This document shows, piece by piece, positions 23,007-33,269 of a stretch of DNA of 64,000 nucleotides. Location: assembly GCF_022605165.1 (NCBI RefSeq), contig NC_063073.1, positions 2,604,001 through 2,668,000 on the forward strand, in the 5' to 3' direction. The position numbers were made by a program, and so were the translations under genes. Source of the DNA: Purpureocillium takamizusanense. Its lineage: Eukaryota; Ascomycota; Sordariomycetes; Hypocreales; Ophiocordycipitaceae. Under the pieces are notes generated by a model. That model was not told the origin of the DNA and ran no database searches. It saw only the letters and a list, made by a program, of their open reading frames with translations. How positions within the stretch are numbered: position 1 is the stretch's first letter; the number at the start of each line of letters is the position of its first letter.

Positions 23007-24107
23007 CTAAGGCTTTGCTAAATGCGCCTCCGAAGATACCGACGAGGCGCAGCCCGCTTCGGTTATGTCTTCCTCGGCCGATGCTTGGCCAGCTGATGAG
23101 CAGCCGTCTCCGGGCTGCCTTTCACTGCGACTGACCGTCACGGCAGTCGTCTTGACCACCTCTAGGCCCTGTGGCTGCGCGTTTTCCTTTTCGCTGTCTC
23201 TCCGCCCCGTGCCGACATGCACCTCGTATTCTGTCTCGGTTGGCGCGCGCGACGCGTTGAGAACATAGCGCTCGAGCGCAATGTCGGTCGTGTTGCGGGG
23301 GCGGCTTGGATTCAAGGAGCTCGCGTTGCGCAGTAGTAGTTGCGAGAACTCAACGAGGCGATTGAGGACGGTGAACTCGGCCTTGAGCTTGACGCTGTAA
23401 ACAAGCGCTTTCCACGCAGTTTGAAGGTTGTAGTGCTCGGTGAACTCTAGGATGAGGATGCTGATGTCGAGGAGCACGATGAAGACGTTGACGAGGATCA
23501 GGTGGCCCATGACGCGCCTCGTCCCTGAGTTGGCCACGCCGCGATGTAGCTTGAGGAGCTTGGCTGTCTCAAATATGTAGAGGCAAGAGATGACGACCTC
23601 CTGCACGCAAAAGACGGTGAGCTGCAGCTTCTCAAAGATGGAGTAGGGCTTCTCGAATGGCTCAGGGTTGTTGGAGTTGGTGCCGTAGACGAGGACGATG
23701 ACCGGCACGCCGAGCCAAATGGCGTTTGCGATGATCATGATGAGGACCATGCGCAAGCGCGTCGCACTGTGCAGAACAATGTGCAAGCGCGAGTACAAGA
23801 CGAGAGACTGGCCCGTCACCATGGTGCACCACCCGATGAGGATGATGGTGGCCTGGGCGTAGCCCGAGGGATCAGCCCGGAGGCTGCGCACCAGATAGCC
23901 GACGGCATTGAACGCGACGCCCCATGTCGCGACGAGGAAACTCCAAAAGTAGAGGCCCGTGTAGCGCTTAAAGGTGCTGGCGATGAGAAAGTTGAGCTCG
24001 ACGACGTTGTAGAGGGCGATGCTGATGAAGACGATGATGGTGAGCCAGTCCCCGCTGCGGTGACCTGGGAGACCTAGGGTCGACTCGTCATCGCTGGTGT
24101 CGACCAT
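23007..24107 (-). CDS. Seven-TM DUF7703-like membrane protein
   Basis: A single exon of 366 residues. About seven hydrophobic helices occupy residues 20-270: WLTIIVFISIALYNVVELNF, LYFWSFLVATWGVAFNAVGY, ATIILIGWCTMVTGQSLVLY followed by SRLHIVLHS, MVLIMIIANAIWLGVPVIVL, LTVFCVQEVVISCLYIF, LILVNVFIVLLDISILILEF and a last amphipathic helix. The GQSLVLYSRLH motif after helix 3 is characteristic of this large fungus-only family. A hydrophilic C-terminal tail of about 110 residues, rich in Ser, Glu and Thr, follows and is probably cytosolic. Resemblance to receptor-like integral membrane proteins is noted, but no ligand or G-protein contact has been shown for the family. The ATG at 24107 is the only one that keeps the charged N-terminus. 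Confidence 0.8.
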   Translation of the reverse strand: MVDTSDDESTLGLPGHRSGDWLTIIVFISIALYNVVELNFLIASTFKRYTGLYFWSFLVATWGVAFNAVGYLVRSLRADPSGYAQATIILIGWCTMVTGQSLVLYSRLHIVLHSATRLRMVLIMIIANAIWLGVPVIVLVYGTNSNNPEPFEKPYSIFEKLQLTVFCVQEVVISCLYIFETAKLLKLHRGVANSGTRRVMGHLILVNVFIVLLDISILILEFTEHYNLQTAWKALVYSVKLKAEFTVLNRLVEFSQLLLRNASSLNPSRPRNTTDIALERYVLNASRAPTETEYEVHVGTGRRDSEKENAQPQGLEVVKTTAVTVSRSERQPGDGCSSAGQASAEEDITEAGCASSVSSEAHLAKP

Positions 24108-25175
24108 GTCGAACTGATTACGGGGAAGAGCTGCTCGATCAAGGCCTTGTCGATGTCATGTGTGTCATGTCCGTAGGGTGCTTCGTTGCATTGTTGGTGG
24201 CGTCGTTCCCCAGAGACGATGGAATGAATGCGCAATTCCCAGCGAGATGAAGAAGAAGGCAGGACCACGTCTGGTCTGGTAGTGTAGTCTGTCTGTCCTT
24301 GGCCGCGTCGAAGTTTCTGTGAGTGAAGAATGACAATGTTTGGACGGCTTGCTTGCTTGCTTGCTTGCTTGACGACTGGATGGAGACTAGTAGAACGGAA
24401 CAGACGCCACGGGCTGGGACCAGACGCACAGATATCGAAGGGCTCAAAAAGCTTCTTAACGTCTGGTGCTCGCCTCCTCAGAAGCAGAGAGCTGTGGCGT
24501 CGTCGTATGGGCGCCGCCCTGCAGAAAGAAGCCCCCCCCCCCCCGGGAGATCTTCAGTCCCCTGAGCTGCGGCAGGCGAATCGAATGAGTCGCGGCGTCA
24601 CATCTCCGCAAGGATGGGGGGCCCCTTGTAATCAACGCGGCGCCCGACGCCATGAAGAGATGGTGGAGGAGAACGCCACCCCAAGCTTGAACGCCACCGG
24701 CGATCACCTTTCGAAACACCGACATCCGGGCGACCCTGGTTACGTTACGGCAAAGATAAAGTGCAACCCTCCCCGTGTCGGCAGGTAGAAGAGCTGTGGC
24801 TACGTACGTACAATACGTATTGATGTGATGACAGGTCGCAAAAGGAGGAGCATCGGCAGCAGGTTCCCAATTGCAATCTGCTGCGATCAAGCTGCTTCAC
24901 GACAGTGGGGGCCGTCAACACGAAAGTAGAAAGTCGGAATTGAACTCGACGCAGCGCGACTGCGGCCTGGGACATGGGGTCACACGGTCACGCTTCTGTT
25001 CCATGGTTCCCTCTCAGCATTCCGGAGTCCGGAGTCGGGACGCGCAGCCTCGTGTCGTCCACGTAATAATTCGGTACAGACTTTTTTTTTTTAATTACAC
25101 AAGCAATGGTTCTTCTTCTCCAACGCACAGACCCAGGCCGCCCCGGTCAAGCTGAGCCTTGGAAACTTTGGCCTG

Positions 25176-25208
<33 letters not shown>

Positions 25209-25928
25209 CCTCCACACGCCGCAGACGATCTTCGCTTGTTGGTGGCCATCGCGCGCTGGAGAAAAAAGGCGCCCGTCGACGGCGGGCCCTTCCGCCCCGG
25301 GCTAGGGGTTGGTTGCGATATCCAGTCACGATCCGTCACTAGTACCAGGTTGGCGTTGACTTTTCGACCCAGCCACATTTGAACGGCGCAAACCTTGCTA
25401 CGTACCAACGTTAACGTGGGTGGGTTTTTTGGCCCGCAGGACAAAGTCCACTTGCCAGATCCGAGGGAAACAAGCTGCCCAGATCGAGGGGGAGCAACAA
25501 ATGACTCGCGCCATACGCAGTGCATGAAGTGCAGTGACGTCTGGTGCAGGACCGGCAGGTCGTGCTCACCAGCGCAGGCAACAGCTTCACCACTCAGACG
25601 CGACACGCGGCTTCCGAGCTCGCACGAATTAATATAGTGGCCTGCGCTGTTAATGAAAGGGACAAGGACAGGGGCGTCCCAGACTTGCAGCTGGAGGGGC
25701 GGCGGCCGGAAGTGATTAGTAGTAGTAGTGGTCGCCACCACCCCGCGAGTTGATCGAAACGACGCGAGCACGTGGGGGATACAATCTTGGGCTTTGCACA
25801 TTTTCGCTGCTGCCGCGTGGCTACGTACTTTCTCACAGAACATGGCGAGGTGCCTGCGCGTTCTCTGCACGACGACGTCACCCCGCGTTGGGACCCTTAT
25901 TCAACTTATCGACAGACATACATACTGC
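24108..25928. other. 1.8 kb spacer rich in simple repeats
   Basis: It contains (TTGC)n at about 24347-24371, a poly-C run at about 24532-24544, poly-T at 25081-25092 and (CT)n at 25177-25204. Long frames such as 25091-25870 on the minus strand owe part of their openness to the CT repeat, read as Arg-Glu, and lack domain features. No gene supported. Confidence 0.45.
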
Positions 25929-28071
25929 TCAATACATGTATCGGAACGTCACAGCCTTGTCGCCCTGCTCAGACAGCTCCTCTGGCGTCATGTCATGGTG
26001 TTCCCCCGCAGCCAGGCGCCGTTGCCGCTTGCTGTTAATGGTCCGGTACGACACAAGCAAGATCAACGCCGCGGTGATGCCCAGCACGATGAAGCCGAGT
26101 TCGAGCCCGTGGCCCAGGAAGTATCGAGGGCCGTCGGGCTGCCGGTAAAAATTCGATGCCATGGCCTGATAGGAACGCCCCCATGTTAGATAGATGGACC
26201 ATTTGCCCCTCAAGACGCTACTACAGCTCGAGGGCGCGCAGTGCAGGAAGGAGTTTTGTTGTGACTTACGCCACCCAAGTTTCCCACGCCAATCTGGAGG
26301 GCCATTCCAGCGCTTCTCTTATAACTGCCGGACAGATTGTTGGAAAGCCAGGTGATGACGCCCGGAAAAGCCGGGTAGATTGCGCAGGCCGTGAGGAAGA
26401 CTCCGCCGTACACGACGCGAGGGTTCGACGACGAGATACACCTTTTCGCGAGAGGTCAGCAGGCATGCCAAAAAACATCGCAACCGTAACGTAAACACGG
26501 AGCAAAATTGTCTATAGACTCACATGGCAAAGCCCACGGCCATGATGCACATCAGCGTGATCATGAAGGGGCTGCGCTTCCCTACTCTGTCGGAGCAGTA
26601 TGCTACGACGACGGCCAAGATGGCAGCGGTGATGTAAATGGGAACGGTCATCAGCTGCGCGGTGCTCGAGGTGTAGCCCAGGTTCTTGATGATCGTAGGC
26701 AGGAAAAGGCTGATGCCGTATAGCGGGCAGACAATCTGTCGATATCGTATGTGAGTAAGGCGTGCCGTGCCGCATACCGTGCCATCGAATGGCCACCAGC
26801 TGGTGGGAGGAAGGGGGACAGGGGCCCGAAAGACAAAGCGTAGGTAGCACTTACCCCCCAGTACACAAAGATGTTGACCCAGATCTGCCAGTCCGCAAAG
26901 GCCTGTCGAACGTATTTCCACTGGAACTCGCCCGCTTCGCCAACCTGGAAGTGCTCTGGCGTCGTCGCAGCTCCGCCCTGGATGTCCTCCCCGATGACCA
27001 TTACGGGGGTTTGGCCCTGGTACTTCAGCCGGCGTACGACAAAGTCGCGTTCCTCCTCTGTGAGGAACGGGGCCGTGTCCGGGAAGTCGTAGATCAGAAA
27101 GAAGGCGCAGATGGCGACAATGACCGTAGCGATGCCTTCCAGGATGAAGATCCAGCGCCAGCCCTCGAGACCGCCAACCCCGTCCATCTTGCTGATGCCA
27201 AAGGCAAGAAGTCCGCTAAAGGCGCCTGCGATGGATGCGGCGGAGAAGAAGAGAGCCTGACGGAGCTGGATCTCGTGGCGGCAGTACCACAGCGTCAGGT
27301 AATACTGTTTCGTCTCCTGTCAGCCCTTTGGACAGAGCACGCACCGCTGGTAATGTTTGTCACTTACCGCGACGCCAGGGAAAAGGCCGGCTTCGGTGAC
27401 GCCTAGGAACAAGCGAGCGATCAACAGGCCGTGGTAGTTCCGGACTATGCCCATGAGCGTCATGACGACACCCCAGGCAACCATGATGGTCGGCAGCCAC
27501 CGACTCGGGCGCAGCCGCTTGAGCAGCAGGTTGCTGGGCACCTCGAACGCCGCATAGGTAAAGAAGAAGACGGTCAGGCACCAGTTGTACTGTGGCGGCT
27601 CCATGTTTAGATCCTCCTGCAAGCCTTCAATCTTGGCGTTGCCAATGTTGCCGCCTGGGATGGGGGAAGAAGAAGAAGAAGCTCATCAGCCGCCTGATTG
27701 ATAATAATAAGCCGTGTTGGGGAAGCGTCCGCTAATAAACTTACGGTCGAGGAAAGAAAGCAGATATAAAATGGCCAGCATGGGTATCAGACGAATGTCC
27801 ATCTATGCCATCTCAAGTGGTCAGTGACGATGGACTCGGCGTGTATCGTTCTGCCTCCATGTTGGTGGTGGCGGCAACCTACCTTCCACAACACCCTCTT
27901 CTCCATCTCCTTGTCCTCATCCGGGGCGCGCGCCTCGGGTCCAAGGCCTTTGACATGCGACAACGGCACGTCCGTCATGCTGCCCTGCTTCTCTGGCGTT
28001 TGCGTCGCGCCAGTATCGGCAACCTGGTGGATGTCGACCTTCTCGGACGAGTGAAGCGAGCTCGCCCCCAT
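25929..28071 (-). CDS. MFS permease, Dal5/allantoate type
   Basis: Seven exons (28071-27883, 27802-27745, 27654-27368, 27304-26855, 26735-26524, 26441-26270, 26165-25929) give 534 residues with 12 predicted helices. The protein belongs to the anion:cation symporter branch of the major facilitator superfamily, which in fungi imports allantoate, nicotinate, pantothenate, biotin and similar carboxylates across the plasma membrane. Signatures: LRLIPMLAILYLLSFLDRGNIGNA-like sequence in helix 1 (here DIRLIPMLAILYLLSFLDR, then GNIGNAKIEGL), FEVPSNLLLKRLRPSRWLP after helix 2, and GVTEAGLFPGVAYYLTLWY in helix 4. The loop EGIATVIVAICAFFLIYDFP precedes the cytosolic centre with ERDFVVRRL. The C-terminal tail contains GEHHDMTPEELSEQGD. 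Substrate cannot be read from sequence. Confidence 0.92.
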
Positions 28072-29814
28072 CGTGGGCGACCGGTTGTTCGGTAGCAAAG
28101 AGGGGAAAGGTAAAAAAAATGTCGAAGGAGAGACCCTCCGTCGAAACGTCTGTGCACGCGATGAGATTGCTGTGTCACAGAAATTGGGGTCGTTGAGATT
28201 AGGAGGAGGGGGGGCAACGGGTCTTGCGAACGTCAAAAACTTGAGGAAAGCTGCCAATGATGATATAGCCAACAGCCAACACTCCAAGCCACAGCAATTG
28301 AACCCTCCCAGCTTAATATTTGGGGAGAGAACGTGGTGAGAGAGATCGGTTCCGTCCCGTCCCAGGCAGGGAGGACAGACAGCGCAGCAAGCAGGTCTCG
28401 GATCCGGGGCCACACCAGACGGCATCCAGGGGACTGACTACCTGAATTGAGCCTGGCCACACGCTCCACTCAATAGTCTACCCGGGGTAGGATGAACGCG
28501 GGGGCGGGGAAGCCGTGCTGGGCCGTGGTCATGGTGGTGTGGCCCCTGGAGGAAAGACATGCTCAACGTGGTTTCATCTAGCAAGCCATCAAGTGGAACA
28601 CTGCTGATGGGCGTCTGATCCCGGGGACCGCGATGTGCGCGTCTCGATGGCTCTGGCTAATCAATGCCCAAGAGTAAGAGTAGTCACACAATTACCGTCT
28701 AGCCCATCGGATCCGCCGCGGATGGTGTGGCCCTCCTGCAAGTAATGGATGCTCAGTAATGTTCCGCACCCCCCACGCCGCCCGCCTCGCGCGAAGCCCA
28801 GTACCGGCACTTGGCACCAAGCAAGCCCCTCCCTCCCTGCAGCCACCAATCGACAGTACAGCTTCCAACGCGGTTCATCAGTCAGCGGTAGCGGGACGTC
28901 GCGTCGCGAAGCCAGCGAGTTGAGTCGACAAGGTCGAGACTGACTGGAACAGCGGTAGACGCAGTCCATGCCGTCCCTGTGCTAGCCGGCACCACATCAG
29001 ACCATCCATCATCAGCAGGCCCTGTCTGATCTCCGCACTCCACCGGGAACCTTGGCGGCCACACCCACAGGTCCAGTCGTCAACCGGATTGAGCTGGTGC
29101 GAGTGTTGGGGAACCTTGCCTGCCGAGGCAACAACACCTCTCTGTTCCTGTCATTTACCCGCTCCCGTCTAGGACTCATCCCGCCAACAACGCCTTGGCT
29201 TTTCTGGAGTCTAGCTTATTACCCTGGATTTTCTGTCGTGTCCTCCGCTCCAGAAATCTGATGTGCAGGCACTGCGGGGGAAAAGGCGCAGTTGGCGGCC
29301 TCGATCGCGGAAAGTCAAGTGGCGCCCTGCATGAAGCGGAGAGAATTCCGGCGCGATCGATGACAACCAGACCTCGGATAACCAGACCTCGGATAACTAG
29401 CCCTCGTTCCTGTCAGCGTCCCTACTACGTAGCTAGACTCGGCTCCGAAGCGCATTTTGACATCGCCGAGCATTGCGGTGTTACAACACCACAAGTGTCT
29501 GCTTCATCAAGGCGTAGCACGTACGCAGAATGGTAAGCCGTTACGACGACCGACATGATGCAGGATTTTAGTTGTGGAGAGCAGGAGCGTGTAAGCGCCG
29601 TGACACGAGCCTGTACGTCATGAATACGAAGCAAATGTGTGCGTACAGAGTACGCAATATCTAATCGTATCAGCATGTCCTGAGAGTAACCTACTTATTG
29701 ATGACAACGACTGTGCTGACGCGACACTCTGACTCAATTCTCCCCTTTTCTCCAACCATCACTCATTTCTGCAAGCACGGCTCATCAGCGAGGCCGTGGC
29801 GTCTTTGTTATACC
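28072..29814. other. Divergent promoter spacer
   Basis: Between the MFS permease (-) and the PHB-depolymerase-like gene (+). It holds a 15-bp direct repeat, AACCAGACCTCGGAT twice at about 29368-29397. No gene supported. An in-frame ATG at 29701 belongs to the next gene's frame but would bury its signal peptide, so I did not use it. Confidence 0.4.
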
Positions 29815-31088
29815 ATGATCTGGCGCATCGTCGTTGCGTTGCTGCTATTGAGCTTCACGGCGCCGCCACCGGTGGTGCTAGCTGTGTCCCCCATCAGGGC
29901 CTATAATGTGGATCCGTCGTCCGTGTCCGTGTCTGGACTCTCGTCGGGCGGCTTCATGGCCGCGCAGCTTGGCGTCGCGTCCTCGGACGTGTTCAAGACC
30001 GGCTTCGGGGTATTTGCTGGCGGGCCCTACGATTGCGCGCGGAACCAGACCGTAGGTTATTTTTACAGTGCCTTGTTGCGTGTGCCGCCTTTCAGTGTAG
30101 TATCGCATGCTGATAACAATGGCTGTGTGCAGTTCACCATGTGTGTGGGTAACCAAACGCCGTCCATCACGATCCCGACCGCCAACATGAGGGCCTGGAG
30201 CAGCAGCAAGGCGATCGCATCGGTAGAGAACTTGGCGTCGCGTCGCATCTTCATGCAAGTCGGGACGGCGGATTCGACCGTCGGCGTGAACCCGATGAAA
30301 CAGCTCAGGGCCCAGTTGTCTGCGTTCGTTGATGACCCAGCTCATCAGGTGTCGTTTGTCACCCTCGACGGCGCCGCGCACGTGTTTCCCACAGACTTTG
30401 ACGGCGAGGGCGATAATTCGTGCGGAGAGAGCGCCGAGCCGTGGATCAGCAACTGTCGCTACGACGGCGCTGGGGCGGTGCTCGGCTGGATGTATGGCGG
30501 CAACCTGACGGCTCGTAACGAGGGAAGCCCTACGGGCACCACGGTATCTTTCGATCAGACTGGGGAGTTCGGGGCCCGGGGTTTGGACAGCACGGGCTAC
30601 TTGTATGTCCCGTCGGCGTGCCAGCGCGGGGGGTCCAACAACAACCAGGTCTGTAGGCTCCACGTCGCGCTGCACGGGTGTCTGCAGAGCCACAGCCAGA
30701 TCGGCTCCAAGTTCATGGACAACACTGGTTATAAGAAATGGGCCGGTAAGCTCTTGCTTTCTCATATAAACCAAGCCCGTGAGCCGTGTTCTAGATTGGA
30801 GAAAGTGCTGACTTGCACAGACACAAACAACATCATTATCCTGTTCCCACAGGCCAAGGTGGACAATTCACAGCACATCATCTGGAATGGCATACCGATC
30901 CCCAACGCCAGTGCCTGCTGGGACTGGGTCGGATGGTACGGCGCAGACGCGGATCAAAGAGGTGGTAAGTGGGCTTCGCTCTGCTAAGAGTTCGCCGGAC
31001 AGCATACTGACTGGCTTTTCGAGTAGGCACGGAAATGGCTGCCATCGTGAACCAAGTCCGGGCCATCGTCCGCGGCTTCGATGGGTGA
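29815..31088 (+). CDS. Secreted PHB-depolymerase-like esterase
   Basis: Exons 29815-30051, 30133-30745, 30821-30964 and 31027-31088 give 351 residues. Polyhydroxybutyrate depolymerases cut poly-3-hydroxyalkanoates or short oligomers into hydroxy acids outside the cell. Seen: signal peptide MIWRIVVALLLLSFTAPPPV ending near VLAVS; catalytic elbow G-L-S-S-G with Ser43, placed near the N-terminus as in type II catalytic domains; AGGPYDCARNQ; acid region VGTADSTVGVNP; and LHVALHGCLQSHSQIGSKF, the oxyanion-hole region. No separate substrate-binding domain is present, so soluble esters or oligomers may be the substrates. Intron 1 (81 nt) is itself open in frame; removing it restores the family pattern CARNQ-T-F-T-M-C. 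The start at 29815 begins the signal peptide. Confidence 0.87.
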
Positions 31089-31382
31089 AACGTGACGTGA
31101 CGACAGCCTGGGGGCATTTCGCCTCGTATATTTATTGCGCATACTAAACCAAGCTGCATAGAACAAGGCTCTAAGCTATAGAAACCATGGCGAAGTATAG
31201 ACTCCTAGCACCCCAAGGTGATGTTTCGGTTGCTTAAAGCAAAATGACATGATGGTGCATTCCACGGCGAGGCGCGCAGGCACTGCCACAGACAGGACCG
31301 AACGAGACATTTTGCATACTACTACATGGTTCACGAGGCTTCTCTAGACCAAGACGCCCGAAAACGGGTCAGGAAATGTTCG

Positions 31383-32618
31383 CTACGCTGATGCTAGATC
31401 GCTGTACGTGTAAAATCCCTGACCGCTCTTGACGCCGAGATGGCCCTTCTGCACGAAGCGACTCAGGTACTGCTGCGGCTGCATGGGAATGTCGCCGCGC
31501 GCGGCAGCGTAATGCTGCTCAATGTCAAGAACGACATCCAGACCGACAATGTCCATGAGCTCAAAGGGTCCCTTGGCCGTCTGGAGCACGCCACGGAAGA
31601 TGCTGTCAATCTCCTGGGGGGTCCCTGCGCCTTCCGAGGCCGCGAGCAGCGCCTCGCGCTTTATCGCCGCCCAGATCCTACATACGGCCACGCCATATCA
31701 GCCAGTACTCCTTGCGTTTGTTTGACAGCGAGAAGGTGAAACGTACCTATTGTAGATGTATCCCATAGAATCCGTCCTGACGTGGAATGGCGAGAAGCCA
31801 TGCTCTGCACACCGCATCATCATTACTTCCACCAACGAGGGATCGGTGTTGTCATGACCCATGATCTCAATCACTGAGCCTGCGTTAGGTGACTCGCTGC
31901 TGGCACGGGTCGGGCGGAGACAAACCTGTCGTTTCCGGTGGCCAATCTGAGGATGGGTATGGGTGGTTAGGAGGGTTCATGTTGTTGTATGGGGACTGAA
32001 ATTATCGGGGTCTGCTGGTCTGTACTACTCACAAGTGTGCGCGCTCAGAACGCGTGTTGAATGCCTGAGCTCAAGGCCGTCGAGAATCTCCTTACACGAG
32101 TAGCTGCTGGAGTTGGACGCGATAATGGTATCCTCTGGTGCCAGCCCGTCGAGCTCCGACATGACCTGCTGCTTCAACGACAGCCTCTCTGGGACACACT
32201 GGACGGTGACGACAACAAACGCGCCGAGGAGGTCAGCAAATTCGTGCGCCCTCGGATGCGCGAGACACGGCCGACGGCACGCATACCTCTACAACAAGCC
32301 AAGAGTCTTGCAATGCCTCGGCCAGGGCGCTTGGGGCGTGCGTTCGTATTGTGCCGAAGCCATCGCTGGCTTTCGACTCGGCGCGAAACTTCTGGACAGC
32401 CTCGACGCTGGCGGTGAGTTGTCTCGGGGCCGCGTCAATGAGATGGACGTCCTTGCCCCTGCTTGACCACTGATGAAACATTCCTGTTAGCCTAGCCGTG
32501 CGTACCTCTCTCTCTCTTCATCGTGGATTCAGTGCTAGAGTAATACCATGTACGCCAGTCGCCGGCCTTGGGAGCCGGCGCCGAGGACCGCGACTGCGGA
32601 TCTAATTGTGCGCGCCAT
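31383..32618 (-). CDS. 3-hydroxyacyl-CoA dehydrogenase
   Basis: Six exons (32618-32547, 32469-32287, 32198-32033, 31946-31926, 31879-31747, 31677-31383) give 289 residues. The enzyme oxidises L-3-hydroxyacyl-CoA, for example 3-hydroxybutyryl-CoA, with NAD+. Seen: Rossmann motif VAVLGAGSQGRRLAYM, the acidic end of strand 2 (DVHLIDA), IIASNSSSYS, and the catalytic pair His139 (LSAHTYWPPE) and Glu152 (SVIEIMGHDNTDP), whose spacing matches the family. The C-terminal helical domain has KGPFELMDIVGLDVVLDI and HLGVKSGQGFYTY, a standard ending. Exon 4 is only 21 nt. No peroxisomal SKL-type terminus (it ends DLASA) and no clear mitochondrial leader, so location is open. It converges on the PHB-depolymerase-like gene. 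Confidence 0.92.
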
Positions 32619-33269
32619 CGCAGGACACATTTTTCGCTACACGCAAGCAATGACACAAATGTCCTTTGTATTGCAGCCGCGGCTGATTTAATTTATGATG
32701 AGGTTTGTCTTTTGTTTGTCGTGTGTCCAGGCCGGATCTGTCTGCCTGCCTACCTTGTTGTCGGATCCGAGTTTGCACTTTGAATGGGTCGGATCCGAGT
32801 AGGCGCTGTACACGGATCCGATACAACACTCGTCGTCTCTGATGCGCAATTCTTTTAGCTCAACTAGCTTCCAAGGTAATGGGGGCCTCTATGGAACTGT
32901 TTTTTTTTAGTGTTTGGAGCTCATGCGCGCGGTGACGGAACCTTGTTTCCCCACGGGGTACGGTTTCTTCGCCGGCCTGGACGCGCTGTGTCAACGGCTT
33001 GACCCGTCGTTCCAGCTAGTGAAGATGGATTGGATGGATGTCTTTGCGCCCGCAAACTTACCAGTGCGGATCCTAAAGAGACCCGTCGTAATAAGGACGC
33101 TCGGGAGTCGAGTCTGATTGGCATGCGGGCCGCATGGACCGCTGCACATAGCAGGCAGAGTCGCCCACAATGCTCGATGCTGCGGCCTGGGGGGAACACG
33201 GGAGCGCGCGTCCGTGAAACAGACGAAGCGCTCTATTCAGGTCTGGGGTTTGTCATTGAGCCTTTTGTG
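32619..33269. other. Promoter spacer of the dehydrogenase
   Basis: It lies between the dehydrogenase start and the end of the second Zn2Cys6 factor, both on the minus strand. It contains the CGGATCCG array described separately and a T9 run near 32900. No gene supported. Confidence 0.5.
32761..32821. promoter_or_regulatory. Three CGG-AT-CCG palindromes (candidate operator)
   Basis: TCGGATCCGA occurs at 32761-32770 and 32789-32798, and CGGATCCGA at 32813-32821, with centres 28 and 24 bp apart. A weaker CCGGATCTG lies near 32730. The sites sit 140-205 bp upstream of the dehydrogenase ATG. Inverted CGG triplets are the classical target of dimeric Zn2Cys6 factors; a two-base spacer is short but known for some members. 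That the adjacent factor binds here is inference. Confidence 0.55.

Noticed and set aside
25091..25870. 260-codon minus-strand frame
   Set aside because: Part of it is a CT repeat read as Arg-Glu; no domain, signal or splice evidence.
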